From Galbula dea (Eukaryota; Chordata; Aves; Piciformes; Galbulidae): a stretch of DNA of 64,000 nt. The translations under genes and the position numbers were made by a program. Where the stretch lies: positions 249,716 to 313,715 of the forward strand of contig VWZX01004903.1 in assembly GCA_013399015.1 (NCBI GenBank), read 5' to 3'. Below the pieces are notes generated by a model. That model was not told the DNA's origin, did not search any database, and was given only the letters and a program-made list of their open reading frames with translations. This document shows positions 15,415 to 29,767 of the stretch, in pieces; the first letter of the stretch is position 1, and each line of letters starts with the position of its first letter.

Positions 15415-18400
15415 CCTTATATTAGTAAAATTGCTTTATAAGGTCACTTATATGTTGTGGTTCCTTTTACACAAATGTTTGGTACATCTGGCCATTCATG
15501 TGTATTTCTTCACGCTCTGTTTAGAATGGATTCAGTACAGCTAGAGCATCAAATGAAGCAAAATCCTGATATTTTGTTGTAAATAATTCATAAAACAATG
15601 TTATGACCCTTATTCCCTGTGAGACATCCACATAATGAGCCACCCAAATGAAGCAGCAAAAACATCCACTTCCTCTGCCATGGGTGTGCTCCGACAGACT
15701 CCTCAGGGTCAGAAACCCATCAATCTCTTTTCACACATGAGCTAATCAATTCAAAGAGGGAAGTGCCAATGAGCTATTAGATCAATATGGTGAAGTATGG
15801 AGATTGATCTTATCCCAGAGTGACTACATTAACAGACTCGTCAGTGTGACCTCTGCCCTGCGGCGCACATTATACAGGATTGCAAGTCTGATATCAGAAT
15901 GAAGACCTCAGGTCATTGCTTTTAATAATCTGCTTTGCTGCAAGAATTAAAAGTAAATCTGTAAAGGGATGACTAATGAAAATATGAAGTGCTCTCTTCT
16001 CCTCTAGTCTTGGAACGCTTGCAGAAATCATGCCAGCTTTTCACAGCAACCAGCAGCATCGGCTATCTCGCACAGAAGGCTGCTCAGCTATGCCTGGCTA
16101 TTGCCACTTGAGAGAACACGTATAGTACAACCAATGATATTTTGCTCTGCCACTGCTGTGAAAGCTGCTCACAGTGCTGCCCTGTGCTGAGCATACTGCT
16201 CACCAAACAAAATGTTTCCAACACTTGTATCAACTGAATGTCCAACTCTGGGAGTCTTAGCCTGTTTTCACATAGGCCAAAGACCAGTGACTTTGGGGGG
16301 AATTGGTCTGATAAGACTTCACAGTATTTAAGGGCAATACGTGCATACAATACCATAACACTTTCCTGTCCCTTAATCAACCTATGCTTGTAAGTGTCAC
16401 CAGCTTCACAGGAAGTCTGTACGTGAAGTGACCGTGAGTAATACTACAAGCAACCGTTTCGGGCCTCTCATTTTAAAGATTAATCTTTTTGATGTACAGT
16501 TTCAAAGATGCTGAAAAACTGTACACTTTCTTGTCTCAGAGCATGATAATAATATTGTTAATATTTTTTAAACCCTGAATAATCTCACTGCAATGAAATA
16601 TTTATGTATATAACACATTTTAATACTGTATTTTTATTATACCAAACATTTTTATTGTTCATTATATAATTAAATCAATGAATTAGAAGTTTACTAAAAG
16701 AGGATTAATGCATTTTTAATGAAACGAAATGATATCACTTCTGTTAGACACTAAAAATAATAGCAGATCTATCAGGTTTATACAGATAAGAGCTTTGTGA
16801 GTTTATCTGAAAGCCCCCATAATGGCTTTCATTTAGCTGTAGCCTGGAAAAACAAATTTAATAATCCCATTCAGGGTTTTAATTCATTGTTTATGTATAC
16901 GATCTCTCTTCCACCTTGTGATCAGATCCCCTGTCTAGTCATGAAAATATCAATCTCTTTAGCAGATCCATCTATTTCCGGTTATAAAGCACGTTTCAAA
17001 AACAATGCTCTTTCAAAGTCTAAATGGAAGAACCAAGCTTGCTGGACAATACCACTGGGAAATGTTTCTGAACCCTTGGGTTAATAGGGGAACTTGTACA
17101 TTAATGGTGAGAATGTGGACGTTTCAATGCTCGCACAGCTCAAATCCTTAATTAACCCACCAGCCTAAATGATAAATATTTTGCAGGTAGAAACTGCTAT
17201 GCTTAAAATATCCCAATAGAAAATCTGGTTACTTGAATGACACTGATTGAAATTTTAACACAGCACAAAATGTTATATAGGAAATTAAAACAGAAGTTGG
17301 AAACTTGGCTCTGAATTCTACATAGATACTGCATTCTTTGCAGTGTAGCATTTAACTGTCTAATTTTTGAAATGGATATGAAAACATATAATGTAATTTT
17401 ATATTAGTAAAAAATATATGTACTGTGGAAGAAGGACTTTAAAATTACACTCTTAGAAATGTATTTGCATTTTTCAGTGGGAGATATGTTATCAAACTTC
17501 TTTTAAAGAGAAGGATTCTAATTATTATCTTTAAGTACAAACTGAGATTATATGCATAATACATACACGTATATGGTACACAAGATACTGTAGTATTGCT
17601 CAAGAACTTGTGTGAATTTTGTGAGACCACATTATTCATTGTGGTGAACCACAATTAAATAAATCACACTACCAAAAATGGGCATACATTTTTTTCAACC
17701 ACTGTAACGTGGATTTTGCTTCATTTTTTTTCCAAACAAACCAATACGCTATTCTATAATTGAAGTTAAATTCTGGTATTATATTTGTATCTTTCTAGTT
17801 ATAAAGCAAGGACCTTAATATTCACCCAATTGTACAGGCCGTAGAAGGACTTTGATTCAGGAAAGTAATGTACATGTTTTTTGAAGTATTTGTCCTGATT
17901 TCACTGATGAGAAGCACACTCATATTTTCAATAAAAGGAAGATGATACTTCTGAACTGGTGCAAGGGAAAGTAAACTATATAGCATATACAGAACTAAAA
18001 TACCTGTTCCATAAATAATAATCTTTTTTTTTAATTCAGCATCTGATGCTCAACAAGTGTTAGAATTAGATTCTGCCTCCTGATAGAAATGTGAAGGTTT
18101 TTTTTCCCCAAAAAAGAAATCGCGAAATTACTTGTCCTCTTATTCTATCAGGAGTTTAACTTACTTCTTGTAAGAACTGAACAGTTTTCATTATGGATTT
18201 CACAATCAAATATTTTGTTATATGAACTTCATATCATGGGTTCAAAATGCACAGCTTCTGGAGTAGTTTCACAGCTGCTTTAAAACTTATCAGGAATACA
18301 AGGAGGTGAAAATGGATTAGTGGTGGTATAGATCAAATGAGGACATGAAGTTCATGATAAATACAGTTTATCTTATAATTCTGCAATTTACCACATAGCT

Positions 18401-21400
18401 CCACAACTCATGACTGCAATATCATTGTTACACATGTACTGTCAACAGATGCAGCTGTCTGGTCACAGAAACTATGGCTGCAGGAGGGGTATCTGCAGGT
18501 GACATCTATTTAGATAGTTGTTATGTATCTGAGTGTAAATAAGTGATACACATTATTTTATAATCAATGAAATGTCATTAGTTTCTATGTAACACAGGAA
18601 TGGCTGAATGGATTCTTTTTTAAAAAAATGTTTCCAATATCCACTGTAAGCAAGCACTTACAGGTAAAGAATGTTCATGAGAATTTTCAGAATAAAAGGA
18701 TAATCTTATGGGAAAGTTACAATAGATTGAAAATACATGTCTAGAATCGAAATGCTCCCTCAGCCTCAACAGAATAAATAATAAATGCTTTCTAGGTAAC
18801 TACTGCAGCTCTTTTGATAACATATATATTAATAAATTTAAAATGCCTGTAGATTGACAAGTGTTTTGTGGGCTTATACTGGAAAGCCAATAGCTAATTA
18901 TGAAAGCCTGACTTGACTAATCAATTATTCAGATGAACATTAGGTGCCTATTGTATGCGTAAACATGGGAATTAAATTTCCCCTAAGTAACTTTCTAAAA
19001 TAACAAACCCAAAACATGCAAATTTTAAATAGAAAGAAATGGCAATATTATGCACTTATTGCATATGCAGAACTCCCACTGAATTATTCAGGGAACACTG
19101 AATTGGGAGCCTCGATGTTCTGACTCTGAGCAACAGAGCAGTAGCAGCACATGCCATGTTGTATTTGTTATGCATGTTGTATTGATTTAGCTCATTCTTG
19201 CTGGTCATGTTTCAAATTCATTTCATGTTTAGAAGGTAAGGGAAAGGAGAAGTATCCCTGGATTCATATTTGCAAGATATTTTTATGCCTGTTGAACACA
19301 AGATTATCTGATAAATTAATAAGACTGTGGCTTTTGAGAGCAGGAAGAATAAGCCTTTGAAAAGGAGCACAAGTGAGGTAATTAACTGTGTTTTAAGAAG
19401 GTTTATATTTGCTTCATTCTCCACCTCCTGCATGTAAAGACTGAGAGTGTGCTAGTATCACAGAAGAGATTCACTGTGTTTCATTTAATTTGCAAGGCGC
19501 AAAATACAGTGAGGTAATGTATACTCGTCCTTTGCATTTAGAAAAGACTATGCTCTTAAACAGAATACAGCAACAGGGAAACCAAAATAGATGTGACCAG
19601 ACACCTGCTGACAAACAGTGACAAATCCCACTGACACTGCAGTGACCCCCAGTAAGTCAAGATTTAATTAAGGGGTATAATTAAGTCAGTGGAACAGAAC
19701 ACTAATGAGTGGTGGTTTTTTATATGGGTAATTACACATAAGAATACAAAGTAAGCTAGGCCCCTAAATATGTCATTAAAATGAACAGTATAGAATGACA
19801 ATCAGAGCTTTAAGCCCTTTTTTTCCTTCTCTGCAATAATGCAAGTTGAAACAACACAGCTTGTCAAGCATCTGTACAAATGCTAATGAAAGCTATTGGC
19901 CTGCATGTGTCTAAGCATGCTGGTAACATGACCTTGGTGGCACAAGACACACCAGAAAGGCAAGGGTTTGCTGGGCTCTGTTGTTGTGTTTGCATGTGTT
20001 TGTACCATGCAGGGGTCACTTAGGCTCGTTTTCTGACAAATGACATTCTGTTGCTATTCTCTTACAAGTAACACATCCTCTGAATTTCATTTATCAAGAG
20101 TGTTGATTACAAGGAAGGTATACATTACAAATTGTTCCTATGATTACCTGCACATTGCGCACCATATACCTTTGCAATCAAACAACAGATTTCTTATTTC
20201 TGATCCATTTCTCTGGCATTTATTTTGGGAATCTTTAGGCAGCTGAATTGAAACATCATGTAGACAAAAGTATTTCAGCTATTTGCCTGTTTTTCAAACA
20301 GAAAAGCATTGCAAAGTAGATTTACTAGATCAACATGTTAAACTGAGGTAGAAAACATCATCATGAATAATGATGACAATGGTAGGGGAAAAACAAATTT
20401 CCTACAGTCTTGAAGACTAAAAAGAATGCCTGTGTAGTTTGGGGCCAGCCCTCTGCTGGGATTACTCTATCTGCTCCCAGCTGGTAGCCTGCAGTTCCTG
20501 ACAGCCTTTTATCTGTTATCAAAGCAACAAGTGGAAAAGCAGATCCTCCTGCCTGCTAACACTCTGTTCAGTTCTCTCTGTAGAATTTCTGCTTCTAAAT
20601 CTTTCCTTTTAACAAGTCCTCAGATTTCCTTCCTACTGCTGCAGGAGACATTAAATAAGTCTCTCAAGTCTTTAGCTCACTTGTCCAACTTAAACTCTGC
20701 AGGACACTAAAGGAAGAGAGAATAATTGCATTACAACAGGACATTTTCTACAGGAACTGACTGAAATGCAGAATGAGCCTGATCTTGCTCACATTAGAGT
20801 GCTGAGAGTTTAGCTGTTGAGTTCAGTGACAGCAAAACCAGATCCTAAGTACTCAAACAATACAGTAGTGATACAACACTTCAACTACAAACTGAGACAT
20901 GGGTGAGGCTTACATTTAATCTACTAACCTACTAATCTACCTCTATAAATAAGTACAAATTTTACTGTAGAAAACACAAAGCAAGCAAACTTCATTGAAA
21001 TTTCTTATGACATATACAAAAAGGTGGAACCACGAAATATTTCAGTATAATTAATGTGAATTATTTCAAGCAAAGTCTATCCACTGAAGCTGAACAGTTT
21101 TATTAAAACAAATCTAAATGTATATACTGCAGAGAGTAAAAATATACGTCCCACTTCCCTTAAATCATGCTGTCCTTGAGTAACAGGTCTTAGAAACACA
21201 ATCCTGTAACAGTTACTGCAAGTATATTTTTGAAATCGAGAGAACAACTTAACAAGCTGTTACATAGGCTACATTAAACCATAATGTATATTAAGAGGTT
21301 TTAATTGTTTTTTAAACTCTTTGTTTTTTAAAGCAGATTTTGCTATGATTTATGACAGTCATGCAATGACAGAAGGTGCTGTGGGAATGCCAGTGTGGCA

Positions 21401-24400
21401 GTGAATCCAGGACTTGCTCCCTCTCTGAGCCAAGACCTCTGCCGCCATGCTCTGTTGTGCATGCTTAGGTGCCTCCTCAAGCCAGGCACAACTGATGGAG
21501 CAGGAGCCAGATCCTGCCCACATTCTGTCCTGCCTGCACACTTAGCAGAATTAGACCTCTGTATCTAACTCTACTCATTTAAGCCCGTTAGAGGTTCTTA
21601 ACGTGCGCAAAAGCATGGTTTGGCTCTGGGTCCTGTGGCTCTTTGCTAAGATGTGGGCGGTAGCATCTCATTTTTACAAGGTGCCTGAGGTAACTGTTCT
21701 GCATAGGGCTCCAACAAACGGCATCTGAAGATATAGAGTCACTATTTTAGTTTTTTCCCACGAGCTGCAGCACATGCAAAAACCCTAACAGAAGTGAAAT
21801 ACAATAAGAGAGGTTGTAAAAATTATGCAAATGACTTCCCTGTTTTTATCTTTCCATGGGCATGTGCCATATAAAACACAGAACTAGATGGAGCAACTTC
21901 CGCCCGGGCTGCAGACACATGTATGCATAATGTATCCCTGACATCATCATCTCCCCCAGTTTTGTCCCCTGCGAGGCTGCCCCTTCCCGGCTGCCTATGA
22001 ATGAACAGAAGTGCCTTTCATCCCCCACTTGCCTGGCACTTCAAAAGGAACTACGAAAATAGCAGCAACAAAAATCCAGCCGCCTGCCAAAAGGCCTGCA
22101 CACGTCCCATTCTCATAGGCATGTGAAAGGTTGGAGAGCTCAGCAAAATTTTTATGTACGGGAGCAGGCCCAAGGAAAACTCACACGCCATAACCAATTG
22201 TGGACAGAGGATCATCTATCAGCAGACAAATGCAGGAACTCCAGAATGTCTCTCCTCAAATGAAATAATATATCTTTGAAAGCCAATGCCCGTTTTAGGC
22301 CTGAGGCCCATATATCAAGCCTGAGAGGCTTGTGGATACGCTCCAGGGCCATTAACCTTCCACCTGTTTCCCCTTGTCCTTCAGGATGAGACCCTGCCCT
22401 TGATTTTACTCCCTTCCCCTGTTCATCTTCCGACAGAGTGTAAATGTAAAGCAGAGGGCCTGTGAAATAATTCAAAGGCAATGGACCAGGGACATGGTTA
22501 CAAATCTCTGCCACTGGCACTGTGACTTATGCAGGCAGTTTGTCACACATGAGCCAGGTGACCTCTGTGACATAACAGAGAAAAATATCGCCCAAGATCA
22601 AAAGATGAGATTCAGAGGACTCTAACTAACTCTGGTGTACACAGCTGCGCTACGCAGTGGCCAAGAGTTCCCTCTCTTCCGAATACTGCTCGCTCCACTC
22701 GCCAGTGGGCAGCCCACGCTCCTGCTCATTTCAGTAATCTCTTCTTCTTTTGCCTCTTTGGAAACCCTTCCTGTAATCTGAACACCAAAATTTGCCAACT
22801 CCTGAAGCCTCTCTTTTTCAAAGCAGACAATTAAATAGACAAGGAGAGACAGCAAAATGTCATTCAGTAGATAAAACTAACACGCAAAAAGCAGTATCAC
22901 TGAAAATGGCTGAACAGTTGCTTTTGCAAATGAGTCTGGTTTAATCCAGTAATTTTTTAAATGCCAAGTAATACTAAAACCTTGTATGAGCACATGCTAT
23001 CTCTGGTATTGCAATGAGAAGTCTTCAAAGTCTCAAACATTTATTGGGATTTGCTTGTCAAGACAGTTAAAATGAGAGTACAGTTAGTATTAAAAATGAT
23101 TAAATGCATGAGATAAAACACATCTGTACTAATTTGTATTTTACAAAGAGATATACTACAGAACCAGAATAAGAGTAATTTGAAATAAAGTCTGATCAGA
23201 TTTTTTTTTTTTTAAATCTTGAATTCATTTCTCAAGCTTTGTGCTCCAGAGGAAGTTTTGCAGCTGTTTTGTACATTCTGGACTTCTCTGCTGGGTGCAG
23301 ACAAAAGAATAAGGCCTAATGCAGTGTGTCTCTTTCACTCACTTAACCTAAAGGTATGTCTAGTATGGACATTTAATTTTGTCTATTTCATAAATTAAAA
23401 AACATTCACAACTGTCACAGTATTCCTGGCATGATGATGAAATGAGAAATACAACTGTAGCCAGATCAGCCTAAATCCTGTTCTAATCCTAAATCACTTT
23501 GGCACTTGCCAACACCTAGCTGATGAAAAACTCAGTTTAACCCATGAATGTATATAAAAATACACATGTACAGACACACATAAAAATTCAGCACATTGCT
23601 TGCAAGCATGCTAAACATTATCTCATCAGCTATTTCATTCTGTCTTATCACATGCTGACTTGGAAAATTTTGCACAGAGTTCAAGCTCTTATTCCAAATC
23701 ATCAGAAGGGGTAGTGTTCCACTATGGAAATATATCTAAATTCACTAATTCTAAAAGCATAAAAAAAGTTGAACTATGAATAGGACTTGAGGCTAAATCA
23801 TGCAGTAGTTTTAAAGAAATGCACAGCTGAAAATCATTTCATGTTTCCCACTGACTGAAGCCTGATGTAGAGCATTAAATTACTCCGTTGAAGAACACAG
23901 TAAATGCAAAATTAATATTGCAAAAAGATTACTGTGAAGTTTTACCACATGCATTTGTGAAAATAAGATAGTTGTTTGATTTTACAGTGCTAAAACCTTT
24001 TGCTCTTGTTTGGGCCATTTGATTACCCATGTTTTCCTCTTGTTAATATCTCTAAAGAAAGCCTGCCAGAGATACTACAGTCAGTAACTACATGCAAGTT
24101 TTGTCACTGGTTTCAGTGAACTCCAATTCAGATCTCAGATGTCTTCATTCCTGAAAATACCTAAAGCGTTACTTGTTCATGTACAATACAGGTGATATAT
24201 TTAAGAGTTCTGGCAGACAGATCTTTAGCTCTCTTTGACACTCCTACTGAGTATATTAATTGGTATTTAGGCCTGATTTCACTTAAGCTTTCTACGGTCT
24301 TTATTTTTTTGAGATATATTTGATGTATCCTTGAAAAAGATAATATTTAATTTGAAGAGCACCTAGCCCAATCCATTGATTTTCACAGTAAGTAAAATCC

Positions 24401-25547
24401 CGTGTATTTGCTTCTTTAATATTTATGAAATTTGGCAATTGAGGCTAGGCATCATATGCTAGAGGATTTTGCTCATTTGAGTGTTTGATCAGTTTTGAAC
24501 GCCCAAATGGCCTACTAGAATTTCCAAGGCAAAAAAACCACTTTAAAATGTTATTACATATGTATGAATATAGTAAATTATATTCTTCATAAATATACAT
24601 TCATATACACATGAAATTATTTGTTCCAATTACCTCCCACCATGCACTTTTTGTGTAAATAGTTATGGAGCGTCAAATATTTTACAAGATTAAACGTTAC
24701 AGCACCCTGATTGTAAAGGAGAGAATTTGACTCGTTGGTTTTAATATAACTTAATACCTTGTCTTGAGCAAAAAGCCTTATATTAATTGGTTGACATACT
24801 ACACAGAAGCTACAGGTCCCGTTAATTGTATTTTTAAGTGCTTATGCCTCCCTGATTCTGTCATTTAAAACACAACAAGGAGTATTTAACATTTTAAAAT
24901 AATAATATTAATTTGGGACATGAATCATTCCTTACATTCTTTTCCAGCTACAGATAATTTCTGTCGGGAAAAGTGCCATGCAGTATTGACAGTGACAACA
25001 AATTGTATTGTCCAGTGAACATCTGTTTCCGACTCCCACACTGATATTACAGGTTGGGTACTTTTGATTTAGTCTTCATAGGCTGCCCGACAACAGAGGA
25101 ACTGGAAATTACTGGTACATTCAAATTTATTAATGGAACACAGGAAGACTTTATCATCATGCTAGGAAGTTCTGCGTCTTTTGAAATATTGGAAGGAGGG
25201 TTATGTTAGCACAGAAAGCTACATGTGATAGCTCTTAAGAAGGAGAAGAGCGGCTCCTGTTCATTGTATCTTTCAGTAAGTACGCAAGTCAGAGATGAAA
25301 ATCTCAAACCAGAACACTTTCTCTTTTCAAGATGCAAGGTTTAATGGTGAAGGTTTGGGATGTGGGGGTGCTGTTTACTTTTAATAAAACCAGCAGCACT
25401 ACAGAAAAAGGCCAGACTTCTATTCTTGCTCAATATATAGTATTGTGTCTCTATACAAAATAGTTCTGAAATCCAAAGCAGTTTCTACAGGGCAGAGAAG
25501 GCTGAGGTTTAGTATGGGTTGCAGGATCTATGATTGAACAGCAACAA

Positions 25548-25975
25548 AGCTGGTGAAGGATCTAAAGCACAAGTCATATGAGGAGAGGCTAAGGGAACTG
25601 GGGTTGTTCAGTCTGAAGAAGAGGAGGCTCAGCAGACACCTTCTTGCTCTCTACAACTACCTGAAAGGAGGTTGGAGCGAGGTGGGGGTAGGTCTCTTTC
25701 TCCCAGATAACCAGCAATAGGACAAGAGGACATGGCCCCGGATTGCGCCAGGGGAAGTTCAGTTTGGATATTAGGAAAAATTTCTTCACCGAAAGAGTGA
25801 TTATGCAGTGGAACAGGCTCCCCAGGAAAATAGTGGAGTCACAATCACTGGAGGCATTAAAAAAATGTGTAGATACAGCACATTGCAAAATGGTTTAGCG
25901 GCATGGTGGTGTTGGACTGATGGTTGGACTTGATCTTAGAGGTCTTTTCCAACCTCATGAGTCTATGATTCTACA
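25548..25975 (+). mobile_element. CR1 LINE, 5'-truncated 3' end
   Basis: About 430 bases match the well-known avian CR1 3' terminal region in order: AGCTGGTGAAGGATCT, a GAGGAGAGGCTAAGGGA segment, TTGTTCAGTCTGAAGAAGAG, GGAGGTTGGAGCGAGGTG, AAATTTCTTCACCGAAAG, TGGAACAGGCTCCCCAGG, then GGTTGGACTTGATCTTAGAG and GTCTTTTCCAACCT. It ends in the octamer-type tail GTCTATGATTCTA. The copy is a non-autonomous, dead fragment without the reverse-transcriptase frame. The sequence is moderately diverged from the consensus I recall. It inserted into intron 5 opposite to the direction of NR5A2. This element is the strongest single sign that the DNA is avian or sauropsid. Confidence 0.95.
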
Positions 25976-28900
25976 ATTTAGTCCTAGAGAATGTCATTCT
26001 CGAAGAAAGAACGGATCTTTACTAACTCATATTTATTGCAACAAGTTACTATGATAGCAACTTTCAGAGAAAGGCTGGGTTACCTAGCTAAAATTATTAC
26101 TGTTAAAAAAATCAAAGGTGATACTAAGTAATCTTTTAAAAATTGAGGGGAGTTAGTTAGAATGATCAATGTCATTTTTTTCTCACAGTAATGCCATCAT
26201 TTATTATTCAGCCTGGAGAAAAAGGTCAAGTTCCACTTTGGCAGTGACTAAGAAGAAATGAAGATGCATTCTTGATAGGTACTATGTGCCAGTTTGATAA
26301 AGCTCTAGCTCCTCATCTGTGAATACAACAGCCAGTGTTGGGATAAACTGCTGAAAACTATCCTCTTTTACAGAGAAAAAGAGAGAGAGAGAAAGTCCAC
26401 AGAAACTCCTATTAACACTAATTAGAGTTGCCAGCATGGAGAGGAATCAAAGGCAAAACATGTGGAGCTTCCACTGAAGTCAAGAGGAGCATATGCCTTA
26501 AAGGAGAAGCATGCAAATTAAAAATATATGCTGTTCAACATTACCAAATGAGCTGGCCATGTGAACCATGACTTTGAGGTGTAACCCTTTGTACTGGGAA
26601 CACCCTTCTTGAAAGTTCATTTTTAGTCAGGAGAGGGAATTGTCCTTGACCATGCTTGCAGAATGAGAGCCTATCTTGTGAATGACAGTTTTGAAACAAA
26701 CTAATTGCCATGTGTTTATGTCTATGTAAAGTTGTCATTATTATTGTTGCTGTTGTTAATATTCTTGTTGGTTATTCACTATGTTATAAACAACATCTGT
26801 TGTTTTCAAAAGCCTGCACCAGAGAGACAGTTTTCAGCAGTTTTGGATTTCTCAAGGACTAGAAACTCTGAGTAGAATCTTTGCAGTATGGCCAATATTC
26901 AAAATACTGTTGGGAGGTTCTAGGTCTTAGCCTCAAATGCATAAAATTACCTGATCTTGCCTTTCTTGAGTGTAATACGTACTTATATATGTACTAATCT
27001 AAACAATACTCCAGAAGTATTTGTTTGTGAGTAGCTTGATTTCTGTCTCCCTCTCTTCTCTCCATATATTGATAAATGGTACATCAGTGATTGTGGAATA
27101 GCTACAAAAGAAGCTGAAACTATTTTATACCTTAGTGACCTGGGTATGAGCTACCCATTAGTCTTGGTTACCACTGGCACACTAGATGATTTGCACCACC
27201 ACCTAATTTAGCCTCATGCCTCCCAGTTGCCTGTCTACCACATCCCTATCATCTCCCACAATTCTTTCTAGCATGAGAGTTATTATACCCTAAAACTACT
27301 GCACAGACAAATGGGAGTAGAAATAGAAACTCTGGGCAATTGTCACCTATTCTTCCTGCATGTTTTTGCAATTACCTGGGGGAAAGTTAATAGTTTGGAT
27401 TAAATATCTTTGTAGTTTTATTGTGATTTTTACTGAGCTCCAGGAGTAGCAACATGGAAAGGAGACTGCTGATATGTCTGAACCACCCACTTTTTCTCAA
27501 AGGTTTCCATGCTTTCCCAAAAGGGTGCACAAGGAGTTTAAGGAGTTGGCACTGAAATACAACCACTGTTGTTGAAGATCTCTGTGGGATAGGTCAGTGG
27601 AGCCCAGAGCCACAAATAACTGTAGTTTCTGCCTCCTGTGTAGTGGCTGTGGTAATAACACTATTCCCAAGAAAGAGAAAGGAAAAGAAGAGGAAATAAA
27701 TAACAAAAAGGGCATTTAGAAATAACACATAGCAAATGAAACATAAAAACCTGACACAGACAACTTTATAGAAGAAAACAGGAAACTGGCAGATGTTGTG
27801 AGTGAAACTGGAAATACAGCATTCAAGATCTTAACTTGTACTTATTCAGACAAAATTCTCATTGGCTTCAGTAAAGTTTTCTTCTGATAAGCAGTAAAAG
27901 ACTAGGTCCATAAGAACTAACCTAATTTACACAGAAAATAACTATATCGAAGACTGACTTGTTTGGCTCTCTATTTAAGGAGAGTAAGCAGTTGTAGGTG
28001 CACATTTATTTCCTTGTATAGGGAATTCTGGCCACAGCATGGAGATAAGGATGGTTCTCAGCACTCTGTTAGTCTTTTCTCCCCATATCTTGAAGAGTGA
28101 TGAAGTAGATTAGGAGATGACTAGACAGCCCTGTCTCTACCTCCCCTAAAGTGCTGGATTAGCCCTCAGACTAAATAAGCAGCTGGTTCACAAGGGCTGC
28201 AGCAAGCTGCTTCTCAAGTGGTGAGAAATTATGACTCAGCACCACCAGTCACTGTGTTTGCTCATTACTCAGGATAAATTGCAAGACTGCAGTAAGTATT
28301 CCCCAATAAATACCAGAAGGTACCCAGATGAAACAGACAGTGCTGGCTGTAACACCAGAAAAAAGATACAATTCTTTGTCACATCCAGTGTCACTTAGTC
28401 AGGGTGATGTTTCCTGTATTCAGCAAACATGCCAGTAAAAGAATTTCCTTGGCATACAGACAACCTGGAAGTGTCCTTTTAAAAATCAGTTAATACCAAC
28501 AGAAATCATGAGCTAGCTGGAACCATTTCCTATACTATGGAAAGAACACTTGAATAAGTTTGACCAAGACATTTCACCCTCCCAAACTCCCCCCTCCTCA
28601 TCTATTTCTGGCTGTCTTCTTTTGTTCACCCTTTGCTAATTATAGTGGCCTTGCTTAGGTGATATTTATAGTCTTGAAAGAGTTGCCTGACTTTTAGAAC
28701 ACTTTATTCATGTATATTTCCTGTGTTTATTGTTTCCTTAACTAATTTTTTAAATTAAATTTACTTGATCCAAGATTTTATTTAGCAACAAATATCAAAG
28801 TAACTTTTCTTTCAACAAATGCAAGAGCTGTATTTAGATGTAAAAAGCATTCTTCTATTTCTGAATTTCTGAAAACAGATTTTGGTTTCTTTTCCTCTGC

Positions 28901-29604
28901 AAGTGATGAGTATGACAAACGATTCCAGAATTAGGCAAAATGAAATGTCTTTTTTCAACATAATGTGATAATTTGGTATCTTATTTTAGTATTTAATTAC
29001 AATTTTTTTTTGTCTGTAGTGGTTGCTTTAGTGACTGGGGTGTTTCCAAGACACAGTGTTAAATATTTCTGAAAAGACACTGAGGATGTTCACCTACAAT
29101 TAGAGCTTCACTTTCTCATTGGCACTGTATTTTCTCTCCTTGTTAATCTCCCTTAATTCCTTCTTAAATCTGACCTTTTATTTCTTCTGTAGTTGCTCCA
29201 CAAATATGCCTGTGGTGATACCAATAGCAACAACTTTCAGTCACTATTTCAAAACAGCAAATAAAGAACACTGTAAGAAAAAAATTGATATGTATCAACT
29301 CTTTTGAAAGCAGATGGATGTGGGGAAATGATAAAGCAAATTGTGAGACTAACTAGCAGCTTGCTTTTCAGCAAAGACCCTTTCTTCTTCCCTGGTAGCT
29401 GCCATCCATTCAAGACACACAGGCACTGCACATCTGTGGAGGACTAACCCAGGCAGCTACAGCTCATTCAGTGTGCTGGTGCCTCGATGCCTGTGTACAT
29501 ATCTCCATTTTACACACCAGCAGTGTTGCCTAGCAGGACCAGTGAAGGGCAGAGCAGCTTGTTTCAGACCACTCCAAAACGGAGACATGGAGAAGGGATG
29601 ACCC

Positions 29605-29767
29605 CTTTCTAGGTGGGCTGCTTTGGTGCTGTCACCACCGGGACCTGGGTTCAATTCCCGGTCAGGGAAGCTTTGTTGTGACCTAGTCTTAAGAGAGTCC
29701 TGCTCTGGCAGGGGGATTAGACTAGATGATCTTTTGAGGTCCCTTCCAACTCCTAGCATACTGTGAT
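29605..29767 (+). mobile_element. tRNA-headed SINE with CR1-like tail
   Basis: The 5' part holds a Pol III B-box-like sequence, GGTTCAATTCC at 29648-29658, inside a tRNA-like CCTGGGTTCAATTCCCGG arm; the A box upstream is degraded. The 3' part (29711-29767) reads GGATTAGACTAGATGATC and GAGGTCCCTTCCAACTCC and ends with an ACTGTGAT tail, which is a CR1-family 3' end. A tRNA head joined to a CR1 tail is the design of TguSINE1-type elements of birds and of some reptile SINEs, mobilised by CR1 reverse transcriptase. The 5' border is approximate. The family name cannot be settled without a repeat library. Confidence 0.75.

Noticed and set aside
29640..29665. Functional tRNA gene
   Set aside because: Only a T-arm/B-box-like piece is present; no intact A box, anticodon arm or acceptor stem, and it is joined to a CR1 tail, so it is a SINE.
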